Positions 9,390-17,739 of a stretch of DNA of 64,000 bases are shown piece by piece. The notes below the pieces were generated by a model. That model had not been told where the DNA came from, searched no databases, and was given only the letters and a program-made list of their open reading frames with translations. Position 1 is the stretch's first letter. The number at the start of each line of letters is the position of its first letter. The stretch is taken from contig NZ_CP163520.1 in NCBI RefSeq assembly GCF_041080675.1, positions 3,224,001 through 3,288,000 of the forward strand. Direction: 5' to 3'. Made by a program: the position numbers and the translations under genes. Source of the stretch: Streptomyces sp. cg36 (GTDB lineage: Bacteria > Actinomycetota > Actinomycetes > Streptomycetales > Streptomycetaceae).

Positions 9390-9424
9390 GCATAAGCGTC
9401 GCTTGGGGATCTTGGGAGTTATGC
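9390..9424. promoter_or_regulatory. Candidate LysR operator between lysR and MOSC gene
   Basis: GCATAA (9390-9395) is mirrored by TTATGC (9419-9424), and AAGC-GTC-GCTT lies at 9394-9404. Divergent placement and dyad symmetry fit a LysR recognition region. Confidence 0.45.
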
Positions 9425-9463
9425 AGTGGCTGCTTTGAGACAGCAGAGGTTAGCGTTCTCGCC

Positions 9464-10144
9464 ATGGAGCTTCTGTCTGTGAACGTGGGGCGCGCCACGG
9501 CCGTCGACTACACCGATGCCGAGGGCGGTGTCACCGGCATCGGCAAGCGGCCGGTGGCGGGGCCGGTGCGCCTCTTCCGGCCCGGCCTCAAGGGGGTGGG
9601 GGCCAGCGGGGTCGCGGGCGACGACGTCTGCGACAAGCGCCACCACGGCGGCGAGTACCAGGCCGTCTACGCCTACGCGCGCGAGGACCTCGACGTCTGG
9701 GAGAGGGAGCTGGGCCGCGAGCTGCCCGGCGGGATCTTCGGCGAGAACCTCACCACGTACGGGCTGGACATCACCGGCGCCCGGATAGGCGAGCGCTGGC
9801 GGATCGGCCCGGACGTGGTCGTGGAGGTCTCCAGCGCGCGCATCCCCTGCCGTACGTTCGCGGGCGCCCTGGACCAGCGGGGGTGGGTGAAGCGGTTCAC
9901 CCAGGCCGCGGTCCCCGGTGCCTATCTGCGGGTGGTCGAGGAGGGCGAGGTCCGCGCGGGCGACGCCATCGAGGTGGTCCACCGGCCCGACCACGAGGTG
10001 TCGGTGGAGTTCTGGTTCCGCGCGTTCACGGTGGAACGGGAGCTGCTGCCGCGCACGCTGGCGGCGGGCGAGGCGATGCCGCCGGAGCGCCACGAGAGCG
10101 TGCGCGCGTACCTGGAGCGGCAGGCCGCCCGGCGGGCTTCCTGA
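9464..10144 (+). CDS. MOSC domain-containing protein (YiiM-like)
   Basis: A 226-aa protein with a MOSC (molybdenum cofactor sulfurase C-terminal) domain. The conserved DKRHHGGEYQAVYAYAREDL block and the GIFGENLTTYGLD block are present, and SSARIPCRTFAG supplies the conserved cysteine. A short C-terminal extension (VEFWFRAFTVERELL) is as in the YiiM group, whose E. coli member has been linked to Mo-dependent N-hydroxylated purine reduction. ATG 9464 was chosen; the ribosome binding site is weak. It precedes an SDR gene by 49 bp in the same direction and is divergent from a LysR regulator. Substrate unknown. Confidence 0.87.
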   Translation: MELLSVNVGRATAVDYTDAEGGVTGIGKRPVAGPVRLFRPGLKGVGASGVAGDDVCDKRHHGGEYQAVYAYAREDLDVWERELGRELPGGIFGENLTTYGLDITGARIGERWRIGPDVVVEVSSARIPCRTFAGALDQRGWVKRFTQAAVPGAYLRVVEEGEVRAGDAIEVVHRPDHEVSVEFWFRAFTVERELLPRTLAAGEAMPPERHESVRAYLERQAARRAS

Positions 10145-10193
10145 CCGGACTGCCCGTCACACCGCTGTCATCCCCGGGCACTACCGTGCGCGT

Positions 10194-10967
10194 ATGACGA
10201 CTGCACTGATTACGGGAGCGACGGCGGGCATCGGTGCCGCGTTCGCACGGCGGCTGGCCACGGACGGGCACGACCTGGTGCTGGTGGCCCGCGACGGCAA
10301 GCGGCTGCGGGAGCAGGCCACCGAGCTGCACGACCGGCACGGCGTGGAGGTCGAGGTGCTGGTCGCGGACCTGGCCACGGAGGACGGCATCGCGGGCGTC
10401 GAGGCCAGGCTGGCCGAGCGCCGCCAGCCGGTCGACCTGCTGGTCAACAACGCCGGGTTCGGCAACAAGGGCCGCTATCTGGACGTGCCCATGGCCGACG
10501 AGCTCAAGATGCTGAAGGTGCACATCGAGGCGGTGCTGCGGCTGACGTCCGCCGCCACCGAGGGGATGCGCGAGCGCGGGCGCGGCGGGGTCGTCAACGT
10601 CGCCTCGGTCGCCGCGTTCGTCCCGCGCGGCACCTATGGCGCGTCCAAGTCGTGGGTCGTGCAGTTCACCCAGGGCGCGGCACGCGACCTGGCGGGCTCG
10701 GGGGTGCGGCTGATGGCGCTGTGCCCGGGGTTCGTCCGTACGGAGTTCCACCAGCGGGCCGGAATGGGCACCGACAACATCCCCGGCTGGATGTGGCTGG
10801 ACGCCGACAAGCTGGTCTCCGCGGCGCTCGCCGACCTCTCGCGCGGCAAGTCGCTGTCGATCCCCGACCCGCGCTACAAGACGCTGATGGGCGTGGTGAA
10901 GCTGGCGCCGCGCGGGCTGCTGGGCGGCATCACCTCGCGGACGGGCCGCAAGTACGGCCCGAAGTGA
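10194..10967 (+). CDS. Short-chain dehydrogenase/reductase
   Basis: A 257-aa classical SDR. Visible are the cofactor motif TGATAGIG at residues 7-14, NNAG (LLVNNAGFGNKGRY), and the catalytic block VASVAAFVPRGTYGASK with Ser, Tyr and Lys. ATG 10194 has no ribosome binding site, but TACCGT sits at 10182-10187, six bases before it, so the message may be leaderless with its own promoter. The 3' end overlaps the convergent DUF2264 gene by 38 bp. Substrate not predictable; the LVLVARDGKRL segment suggests the NADP-preferring YqjQ/DltE-like group. Confidence 0.88.
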   Translation: MTTALITGATAGIGAAFARRLATDGHDLVLVARDGKRLREQATELHDRHGVEVEVLVADLATEDGIAGVEARLAERRQPVDLLVNNAGFGNKGRYLDVPMADELKMLKVHIEAVLRLTSAATEGMRERGRGGVVNVASVAAFVPRGTYGASKSWVVQFTQGAARDLAGSGVRLMALCPGFVRTEFHQRAGMGTDNIPGWMWLDADKLVSAALADLSRGKSLSIPDPRYKTLMGVVKLAPRGLLGGITSRTGRKYGPK

Positions 10968-12882
10968 GCGACGGGCCGTCGGGGGCCGGTACCCCGACGG
11001 CCCCCTCGTCCAGCGTCAGCGCGGCCGTGGCGCCGTCCGCCCAGGTCACCCGGACGGTGTGGCCCTCGATCCGCACCTCGCCGACCAGGTCGCACAGCGG
11101 CGCCGGGTGCCGTTCGCCGGTCAGTGAGGCGAGGGCGACGAAGAGGGCCGGGCCGCTGCCGGTCCGCCCGTCGAGGACCGCGACCCGGCTGCGGGGGCCG
11201 AACAGGGTGGACCCGGCGGCCACTGCGCGCGCGTGGCCCTCGTATCCGTGCACGGGGTGGAGCTGGGCCGTCAGCGCGCGGTCCGGCCCGGCCCGCTCGT
11301 CCGGGCGGGTGACGGCCCACCCCGACTGGCGTACGCGGGTGCCCGCGGGGGCGCCCGTGACCAGATGGGCGCGGACCTCGGCGCGGCCGTGCGCCAGGGT
11401 CGCCGAGACGATCCGCACCCCCTTCCAGCCCTCGTCGGCGACCGCGCCCCCGTCGGCCGGCACCGGCCGTGCGGCCGAGGCGGCCCAGTCCGGACCCGTG
11501 CCCAGCGGATCGGCCGGGCCGCGCGCGGTGACCGTGCCGTCGGCGCGGACCAGACCGAAGTGGTTGTCACGCACCCCGGCCGGGAGCGGGCCGGTGCGCG
11601 TCGAGTACGCGAACCGGGTGTAGTGGGGGTCCTCCGCCGGGCCCGGGTCGCCGTCGGTGCCGTGGTTGTGGAGACGGACCAGGCCGTCCGAAGCGGTGGA
11701 CTGGAGCAGGCAGTTCGGCGGGCCGAGCGCCACGGCCGCGTCCCGCGTCTCCACCGGCAGCGGCTCCTCCACCGCCGTCCACACCGGATGCCCGGCGGGC
11801 AGCAGCAGACCGAGGAACCCCTTCGCCGCCCAGTACGGGGAGGCCGGGCCCGAGTAGCCCTGGACCAGCGGCGGATACGGGCCGTGCCAGCCGGGGGTGA
11901 GCAGCCCGCGCCCGTCGGTGGCGCCCCGGCCGGGGGCCCGGTCCATGAAGTACCGCAGCGCGCCGGAGGCGAGGCGGCGGGTGGCGCCGGGGGTGAGCGG
12001 GGTGTGGCCGGTGAGCGCGCCGAGCCAGGGGGCCGCGGCGGCGGCGAAGCGGTAGGTGAGGGAGCGTCCGTACGGCAGCGGGGCGCCGTCGGCGCCGAAC
12101 ATCCGGGAGAGCGCTTCGAGATGGCGGTGCAGCCGGGGTCCGTAGCGGTCGAGGAGTTCCCGATCGTCACCCAAATGAGCGTGCAGGACGGGATAGAAGT
12201 GGAGGGCCCAGCCGTTGTAGTGGTCGAAGGAGCGGTGGGGGCCGTCGCTGTACCAGCCGTCGCCGAGGTACCACTGGTCGACGTGTTCCAGCGCGCGTTC
12301 GATCGTGGCCGAGGCGCGGTCGGTCTCGATTCCGGCGTCCTGGAGGAATCCGGCGACGGTGAGACCGAAGAACCACCAGTTGTTGTCGACCGGCGAGGGT
12401 CCGAGGGCGGGCAGCAGCCAGTCGACGACGCGCTGGCGCACGCCGTCGTCCAGCCCGTCCCAGAGCCAGGGCCGGGTCAGCCGCAGCCCCAAGGCGACGG
12501 AGGCGGACTCGACGACGGCCTGGCGCACCTCCGCCATCCGCGGCCAGGAGTCGCGGTCGCCGTCCAACTCGCCGGTGGGCAGCGGGTGTTCGGTTCCGGA
12601 GGCGAGTCCTTCGGCGTACCGGCCGAGGTGGCCGTGCGGGTCGTCGCCGTGCGCGCCGGCGATCCGGAGCGCGGCCAGCAGCCAGGTGCGGGCATACCCT
12701 TCGAGGCCGTCGGAGCGGGGCCCGGACCAGCTGGGCCGCGCCCCGGGGAGATGGATCAGACCGTGGCGCCGGGAGGCGTAGGGGCGTACGGAGAGGAGCA
12801 GTTGATCGGCCGACCACTCCCAGTGGTCACGGGTCCAGCCGGTGTACGGGCTGAGCCCGGGGTGCGCGGGCGGTGTCGGCAT
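10930..12882 (-). CDS. DUF2264 domain-containing protein, probable glycan-acting
   Basis: A 650-aa protein built on the DUF2264 fold, recognised from SPYTGWTRDHWEWSADQLL at the start, PVDNNWWFFGLTVAGFL, and GDGWYSDGPHRSFDHYNGWALH. DUF2264 proteins look like alpha/alpha-toroid sugar enzymes and often sit in polysaccharide loci, but their reaction is not established to my knowledge. No signal peptide is seen, so it is probably cytoplasmic. ATG 12882 is chosen for the GGGGAGC site upstream; ATG 12900 is an alternative. It diverges from the DeoR/LacI-type regulator over a region with three TGATCGAA copies. Role inferred: processing of an imported oligosaccharide. Confidence 0.8.
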   Translation of the reverse strand: MPTPPAHPGLSPYTGWTRDHWEWSADQLLLSVRPYASRRHGLIHLPGARPSWSGPRSDGLEGYARTWLLAALRIAGAHGDDPHGHLGRYAEGLASGTEHPLPTGELDGDRDSWPRMAEVRQAVVESASVALGLRLTRPWLWDGLDDGVRQRVVDWLLPALGPSPVDNNWWFFGLTVAGFLQDAGIETDRASATIERALEHVDQWYLGDGWYSDGPHRSFDHYNGWALHFYPVLHAHLGDDRELLDRYGPRLHRHLEALSRMFGADGAPLPYGRSLTYRFAAAAAPWLGALTGHTPLTPGATRRLASGALRYFMDRAPGRGATDGRGLLTPGWHGPYPPLVQGYSGPASPYWAAKGFLGLLLPAGHPVWTAVEEPLPVETRDAAVALGPPNCLLQSTASDGLVRLHNHGTDGDPGPAEDPHYTRFAYSTRTGPLPAGVRDNHFGLVRADGTVTARGPADPLGTGPDWAASAARPVPADGGAVADEGWKGVRIVSATLAHGRAEVRAHLVTGAPAGTRVRQSGWAVTRPDERAGPDRALTAQLHPVHGYEGHARAVAAGSTLFGPRSRVAVLDGRTGSGPALFVALASLTGERHPAPLCDLVGEVRIEGHTVRVTWADGATAALTLDEGAVGVPAPDGPSLTSGRTCGPSAR

Positions 12883-12957
12883 GATGCTCCCCGGCGGCAT
12901 GCGGACCGGGCCGAGGCGGCGCGGTCCTGGGCGTGGGCCGGAATCTAGGGCCGCGGC

Positions 12958-13013
12958 TGATCGAACGTCAATGGATGCTGACTGAATGATCGAAACTGCC
13001 GTCGTTCGATCAG
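12958..13013. promoter_or_regulatory. TGATCGAA operator cluster between DUF2264 gene and regulator
   Basis: TGATCGAA occurs at 12958-12965 and 12987-12994, and its reverse TTCGATCA at 13005-13012. The outer copies extend to a perfect 11-bp inverted repeat (12957-12967 with 13003-13013). The same motif recurs before the transporter operon at 14280-14304, which supports a regulon. Confidence 0.75.
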
Positions 13014-13073
13014 GGTGCATTAGGGTCGGGGCCCCGGAACACCGGCCACCACACCGCGAGGGGGACCGCCGCC

Positions 13074-14255
13074 GTGCGAGAGAGTGCTGCTGAACGTCAC
13101 GACCGACTGCTGGACCTGGTGCGCCGGCGCGGCTCGGCCCGGGTCTCCGACCTCGCCGGACAGCTGGGGGTCTCCCCCGTCACCGTGCGCCGCGACGTGG
13201 AGGCGCTGGCCGGGCGGGGCCTGCTGGACCGGGTGCACGGCAAGGTCTCCTGGCCGCACGCCGAGGGCGGCGCCGGGGTGCCCGCACAAGGCGGGGGCGC
13301 CGGGCGGGAGCTGGTGCTCGGCATGATCGCCCCCACCGCCACCTACTACTTCGCCGAGGTCATCCGGGGTGCGCACGAGGCGGCGGCTGCCGCCGGGGCG
13401 CGGCTGGTCCTGCGGATCTCGGACTACCGCCCGGGCGAGGACGCGGCGCGCGCGGCCGGGCTGCTGGCCGCGGGGGCCGAGGGGCTGCTGGTCGCGCCGG
13501 GCTGGAAGGAGCCGCACGACCCGGCCGAGCACGGACGGTGGATCCACGAACTCCCGGTGCCCACCGTGCTGCTGGAGCGGCGCGGGGTGCCCGGCGGGCC
13601 GCTGGACGACCTGGACCGGGTCTGCTCGGACCACGGGCACGGGGTGCTCCTCGCCGTACGGCACCTGACCGGGCTCGGGCACCGGGCGCCGCTCCTGGTG
13701 GCGCGGGCCGACAGCCCCACGGCGCTCGCGGTGCGGGCGGGGTACGGACAGGCGCTGGAGGCGCTCGGCCTCACGGCGCCGCACCCGGTGCTCGGTTCGG
13801 TCTCGGCGGAGGCCGACCCGGCGGGGTTCGAGGCGGTGGTGCGGGCGCTGGCGGCAGCGGTCGGGAGCGGGGCGGTGACGGCGGCGCTGGTCCACAACGA
13901 CGTGGACGCGATCCGCATCGCGCAGCGGCTCGGCGAGCTGGGCGTGCGGGTGCCCCGGGACCTGGCGCTGGTGGCGTACGACGACGAGGTGGCGGCGCTG
14001 GCCGACACCCCGCTGACGGCGGTGGCCCCGCCCAAGCACGAGGTGGGGCGGTACGCGGCGCGGCTGCTGGTCGAGCGGCTGCGGGCGGCGGGCCCGGGCG
14101 GGCCGGGCGAGGAGCCGCGCCGCCATGTGGACCTGCTGCCGAGGCTGCGGGTGCGGTCCTCGTGCGGGGCGCCGGGCCCCTCGGCCGGGGTCCGGGCGCG
14201 CGCCTCGGCGGCGACGGCGCCGGTCCCGGACCGGGGCACCGCGGAGGTGGTCTGA
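13074..14255 (+). CDS. DeoR-type HTH / LacI-type sensor hybrid transcriptional regulator
   Basis: A 393-aa protein with an unusual pairing. The N-terminus is a DeoR-like winged helix (RHDRLLDLVRRRGSARVSDL, LGVSPVTVRRDVEALAGRGL, residues 8-55). The rest is a LacI/periplasmic-binding-type sugar sensor (LVLGMIAPTATYYFAEVIRG, VHNDVDAIRIAQRLGELGVR, LALVAYDDEVAALADTPLTA). The last about 30 residues are low-complexity. GTG 13074 has GAGGGGGAC upstream. It faces the DUF2264 gene and precedes the transporter operon, and both control regions carry TGATCGAA. It is therefore probably the island's repressor, released by an imported sugar. Confidence 0.88.
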   Translation: MRESAAERHDRLLDLVRRRGSARVSDLAGQLGVSPVTVRRDVEALAGRGLLDRVHGKVSWPHAEGGAGVPAQGGGAGRELVLGMIAPTATYYFAEVIRGAHEAAAAAGARLVLRISDYRPGEDAARAAGLLAAGAEGLLVAPGWKEPHDPAEHGRWIHELPVPTVLLERRGVPGGPLDDLDRVCSDHGHGVLLAVRHLTGLGHRAPLLVARADSPTALAVRAGYGQALEALGLTAPHPVLGSVSAEADPAGFEAVVRALAAAVGSGAVTAALVHNDVDAIRIAQRLGELGVRVPRDLALVAYDDEVAALADTPLTAVAPPKHEVGRYAARLLVERLRAAGPGGPGEEPRRHVDLLPRLRVRSSCGAPGPSAGVRARASAATAPVPDRGTAEVV

Positions 14256-14279
14256 ACCCCAAGGCCATCCCGCCCTCAG

Positions 14280-14342
14280 ATCGATCATTTTTCGATCATT
14301 CGAACTTTCGCTCTTGACTTCGGTCGGGGCCGGCTCAAGGAT
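14280..14342 (+). promoter_or_regulatory. Promoter and operators of the sugar ABC-transporter operon
   Basis: TTGACT (14314-14319) and AAGGAT (14337-14342), 17 bp apart, fit a housekeeping promoter. Just upstream lie ATCGATCA (14280-14287), TTCGATCA (14291-14298) and TTCGAA (14299-14304), the same motif as in the divergent control region, abutting the -35 box. Confidence 0.6.
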
Positions 14343-14383
14343 CGCGGCCATCGCCTCGTCCCCTGACGTTCAGGAGCCTTCCC

Positions 14384-15712
14384 GTGAGCCGCAGTTGGAC
14401 CAGATCGACAGCCGCCGCCGTCTCCGTCGCCACCGCTCTCGCCCTGCTCGCGGGGTGCGGGGGCGGTGACGACTCGGCGGGCGGGGACGGCAAGGGCACC
14501 GCCGCGAAGCCCGTGAGCCTGACCTTCTGGGCCTGGCAGAAGGGGTCGAAGGACGTCGTCGACGCCTTCAACGCCTCGCACCCGGGCATCCGCGTGAAGT
14601 TCGAGGAGATACCGTCCGGCAACGCGGGCGGCTACGCCAAGATCTCCAACGCGGTCAAGGCGGGCAACGCCCCGGACCTGGTCGCCGTCGAGTACCCGAT
14701 GCTCCCCGAGTTCGTCAGCCAGGGCGCGCTCCAGGACATCGGGAAGTACCTGACGGACGACGTGAGGAAGAAGTTCCTGCCGCAGGCGGTCGACCTGACC
14801 ACCCTGGGCGGCCGGAGCTGGGCCGTCCCCTTCGACGCCGCGCCCCAGACGTACTTCTACCGCAAGGACTTCTTCGCCCGGAACCACATCGAGGTGCCCA
14901 AGACCTGGGCCGAGTTCCGCACCGCCGCCGAGCGGGCCAAGCGGGCGGATCCGAAGGCGCGGATCGCCACGTTCATGCCGGACGACCCGACCACCTTCGA
15001 AGCGATGGCCTGGCAGGCCGGGGCCCAGTGGTTCAAGGCCGAGGGCGACACCTGGAAGATCGGCACCACGGACGCCGCCACCACCAGGGTCGCCGACTAC
15101 TGGCAGGGCCTGCTCGACGACAAGCTGGTGCAGACGGCCGCCTCCTTCAGCCCGGAGTGGACCGCCGCCCTCAAGGACGGCTCGACCGTCGGCTACCTCG
15201 GCGCGTCCTGGGGCGCGGGCGTCCTGAAGTCGACGCTGCCCGACCAGAGCGGCAAGTGGGGCGTCGCCCCCGTCCCGACGTGGGACGGAAAGCCCGCGAG
15301 CGGCATGCTCGGCGGCTCCACCTGGGCGGTGACCAAGGACAGCCGGAAGGGCGCGGCGGCGGTCGAGTTCGCCACCTGGATGTCGACCACCCGGGAGGGG
15401 ATCAAGGCCCGGATCGCGCCCGGCACTTCGAGCGCCTTCCCCGCCGATCCCGCCCTGCGCCCGGCCGCCGCGCAGGCGTTCGACGCCGGGTTCTACGGCG
15501 GCCAGGACATCTACCGGCTCTTCGACGCGGCCGGGGCGTCCATCAACCCGGCCTGGAGCTGGGGCCCGACCACCGGGACCACCAACACCACGCTCAAGGA
15601 CCGGTTCGGCAAGGTCTCCGGCGGCTCGGTGACGATCGCCGACGCGGTGCGGGCCGCCCACGACGCCACGGTGGCCGAGCTGAAGAGGCGCGGCCTGAAG
15701 GTCGAGGGCTGA
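14384..15712 (+). CDS. Sugar ABC transporter substrate-binding lipoprotein
   Basis: A 442-aa family-1 solute-binding protein anchored outside the membrane. The signal peptide ends in the lipobox LLAGC with Cys25, followed by a Gly/Ser/Asp linker. The mature protein shows the typical start VSLTFWAWQKGSKDVVDAFN, then NAPDLVAVEYPMLPEF and a hinge region GSTWAVTKDSRKGAAAVEFA. GTG 14384 follows AGGAG by six bases. It is the first gene of an operon with two permeases; no ATPase is encoded, so a shared MsiK-type ATPase is likely, as usual in Streptomyces. The sugar is unknown; the nearby DUF2264 and hydroxyacid dehydrogenase suggest a plant or uronic-acid-containing oligosaccharide. Confidence 0.92.
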   Translation: MSRSWTRSTAAAVSVATALALLAGCGGGDDSAGGDGKGTAAKPVSLTFWAWQKGSKDVVDAFNASHPGIRVKFEEIPSGNAGGYAKISNAVKAGNAPDLVAVEYPMLPEFVSQGALQDIGKYLTDDVRKKFLPQAVDLTTLGGRSWAVPFDAAPQTYFYRKDFFARNHIEVPKTWAEFRTAAERAKRADPKARIATFMPDDPTTFEAMAWQAGAQWFKAEGDTWKIGTTDAATTRVADYWQGLLDDKLVQTAASFSPEWTAALKDGSTVGYLGASWGAGVLKSTLPDQSGKWGVAPVPTWDGKPASGMLGGSTWAVTKDSRKGAAAVEFATWMSTTREGIKARIAPGTSSAFPADPALRPAAAQAFDAGFYGGQDIYRLFDAAGASINPAWSWGPTTGTTNTTLKDRFGKVSGGSVTIADAVRAAHDATVAELKRRGLKVEG

Positions 15713-15716
15713 GGGC

Positions 15717-16736
15717 ATGGCGGCCGACGCCCGCCCCGCCCGCGCCCCACACCCGGCCCGCGCCGCACGCCTCACTCGCGCCGCGCACACACCCCGACCG
15801 GCCCGCACCGCACGCCTCACTCGCCCCACCCGCGCCCCACACCCCACCCGGCGGCGGGCCGGCGGCGCCGCCGGTGTGCTGCTGGCTCCCTTCTTCGTGC
15901 TGTTCACCGCCGTGACCGTGGTGCCCATCGGGTACGCGGTGTGGCTCAGCCTGTTCACCGAGAAGCAGTCCGGGCTGGGGTTCGGCGGGGCCGAGACCGT
16001 GTTCAGCGGGCTCGACAACTACACGGCGGCACTGGGCGACCGGGCCTTCCGCGAGGGCTTCTGGGTCCTGCTCGGCTACTGCGTCTGCTACGTCCCGCTG
16101 ATGGTCGCCGGTGCGCTCGCCCTCGCCCTGCTGCTCGACTCGGGGCTGGCGCGGGCCCGCCGCTTCTTCCAGCTCGCGCTCTTCCTGCCGCATGCCGTGC
16201 CGGGCATCATCGCCGCGCTGATCTGGGTGTATCTCTACACACCCGGGCTCAGCCCGGTCGTGTCGGCGATGCGCTCCGGCGGCATCGGCTTCAGCTTCTT
16301 CTCCGCCGACGGCGCCCTCCCCTCCGTGGTCAACATCGCGCTGTGGGAGTGGCTCGGCTACAACGTGGTGATCTTCTACGCGGCGCTCCAGGCCATCGAC
16401 CGGTCCGTCCTGGAGGCGGCCACGGTGGACGGCGCGGGCGCCTGGCGCACCGCGTTCGCCATCAAGGTGCCGCTGATCCGGGCCTCGTTGGGGATGGTCA
16501 CGCTCTTCACCGTCATCGGCTCGCTCCAGCTGTTCACCGAGCCGCTGATCCTCAACCAGGGCTCCGGCTCGGCGGTCACCTCCACCTGGACCCCCAACAT
16601 GTACGCCTACACGGCCGCCTTCGCCCGCAACGACTACGGGCTCGCCGCGGCCTCGGCCGTACTCCTCGCCCTGACGGCGGCGCTGCTCTCGTTCGCCGTC
16701 ACCCGCCTCACCACCCGGAAGGGGGCGCGGGCATGA
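15717..16736 (+). CDS. Sugar ABC transporter permease (MalF type)
   Basis: A 339-aa inner-membrane permease with about six transmembrane helices from residue 55 on (LLAPFFVLFTAVTVVPIGYAV). The EAA loop is EAATVDGAGAWRTAFAIKVP near residue 235. ATG 15717 lies just after the stop of the binding-protein gene, so the two are coupled. The first about 48 residues are odd: an Arg/Pro/Ala/His-rich tail containing a duplicated block (ARLTR). This could be real, or translation may start later, though no better start with a ribosome binding site is seen before the first helix. Confidence 0.9.
   Translation: MAADARPARAPHPARAARLTRAAHTPRPARTARLTRPTRAPHPTRRRAGGAAGVLLAPFFVLFTAVTVVPIGYAVWLSLFTEKQSGLGFGGAETVFSGLDNYTAALGDRAFREGFWVLLGYCVCYVPLMVAGALALALLLDSGLARARRFFQLALFLPHAVPGIIAALIWVYLYTPGLSPVVSAMRSGGIGFSFFSADGALPSVVNIALWEWLGYNVVIFYAALQAIDRSVLEAATVDGAGAWRTAFAIKVPLIRASLGMVTLFTVIGSLQLFTEPLILNQGSGSAVTSTWTPNMYAYTAAFARNDYGLAAASAVLLALTAALLSFAVTRLTTRKGARA
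15763..15824 (+). repeat. 45-bp-period direct repeat in the permease 5' end
   Basis: A 17-bp block (CCGCACGCCTCACTCGC) occurs at 15763-15779 and 15808-15824, and CGCGCCCCACAC recurs at 15741-15752 and 15831-15842. This points to an in-frame duplication encoding the basic N-terminal tail. Confidence 0.7.
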
Positions 16737-17677
16737 CGTCCCCGGCCACCACGATCGCGGGCACCGGCCCCGCCGGCCCGGCCCGGCCCCGTACCCCGGG
16801 CACCGAAGCGGCGTCAGCGGCCCCGCGCCCCGGGCGCTGGCTGTCGAAGGCCGCGGTCAACGGCGCGCTGCTGCTCTCCGTCGGCTACACGCTCTTCCCC
16901 CTCGTCTGGCTGGTCACCGCCGCCACCAAGGACACCGGCGGGCTGCTCGCCGGTGACGCCTTCTCCCCCGCGTCCCTGCGCGACGGCTTCGACCTCGGCC
17001 CCAACCTGTCGCGGCTGGCGTCCTACAACGACGGCGTCTACTTCCGCTGGTACCTCAACTCCCTGCTGTACGCGGGCGTGGGCGCCGCGCTCTGCGCGCT
17101 GATCAGCGTCGCCGCGGGATACGCCTTCGACAAGTACGACTTCCGGGGCAAGGAGAGGCTGTTCGCGGTGGTGCTGCTCGGCGTCCTCGTGCCGTCGACC
17201 GCGCTGGCGCTGCCGATGTACCTGCTGGCCAGCAGGACCGGGCTGGTCAACACCTACTGGTCGGTGCTGATCCCCGTCCTGGTGAACCCGTTCGGCGTGT
17301 ACCTCTCGCGGGTGTTCTGCGCGAGTCACATCCCCGACGAGGCGCTGGAGGCGGCCCGGATCGACGGGGCCGGGGAGCTGCGCGCCTTCTGGTCGATCGG
17401 GCTGCGGATGGTCATGCCCGGGTTCGTGACCGTGTTCCTCTTCCAGTTCACCGCGATCTGGAACAACTTCTTCCTCCCCCTCGTGATGCTCTCGGACCAG
17501 AAGATCTTCCCGTTGAGCCTGGGCCTGTACGCGTGGAACTCCAACACGCACGCCGAGCCCGCCTTCTACCCCCTCGTCGTCACCGGCTCCCTCCTCGCCG
17601 TCGTCCCCCTCGTCGTCGCCTTCGTCGCCCTCCAGCGGCACTGGAAGGCCGGTCTCACGGCGGGCAGCGTCAAGTGA
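16733..17677 (+). CDS. Sugar ABC transporter permease (MalG type)
   Basis: A 314-aa permease, partner of the preceding one. About six helices begin at residue 40 (AAVNGALLLSVGYTLFPLVW). The EAA motif is EAARIDGAGELRAFWSIGLR, around residue 203, the docking site for the ATPase. ATG 16733 overlaps the previous stop (ATGA), so translation is coupled. The first 35 residues are a Pro/Ala/Thr-rich cytoplasmic tail. The last gene of the island follows after 62 bp. Confidence 0.92.
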   Translation: MTSPATTIAGTGPAGPARPRTPGTEAASAAPRPGRWLSKAAVNGALLLSVGYTLFPLVWLVTAATKDTGGLLAGDAFSPASLRDGFDLGPNLSRLASYNDGVYFRWYLNSLLYAGVGAALCALISVAAGYAFDKYDFRGKERLFAVVLLGVLVPSTALALPMYLLASRTGLVNTYWSVLIPVLVNPFGVYLSRVFCASHIPDEALEAARIDGAGELRAFWSIGLRMVMPGFVTVFLFQFTAIWNNFFLPLVMLSDQKIFPLSLGLYAWNSNTHAEPAFYPLVVTGSLLAVVPLVVAFVALQRHWKAGLTAGSVK

Positions 17678-17739
17678 CCGGCCGGCCGGACACCCGGTTA
17701 TCCCTGGACAACGCCCCCGTGAGGAGCCCGAGTTCCACC

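Noticed and set aside
11233..12948. 571-aa plus-strand frame opposite the DUF2264 gene
   Set aside because: Low-complexity Gly/Arg/Val product, wrong codon-position bias, no ribosome binding site; the DUF2264 frame has family motifs.
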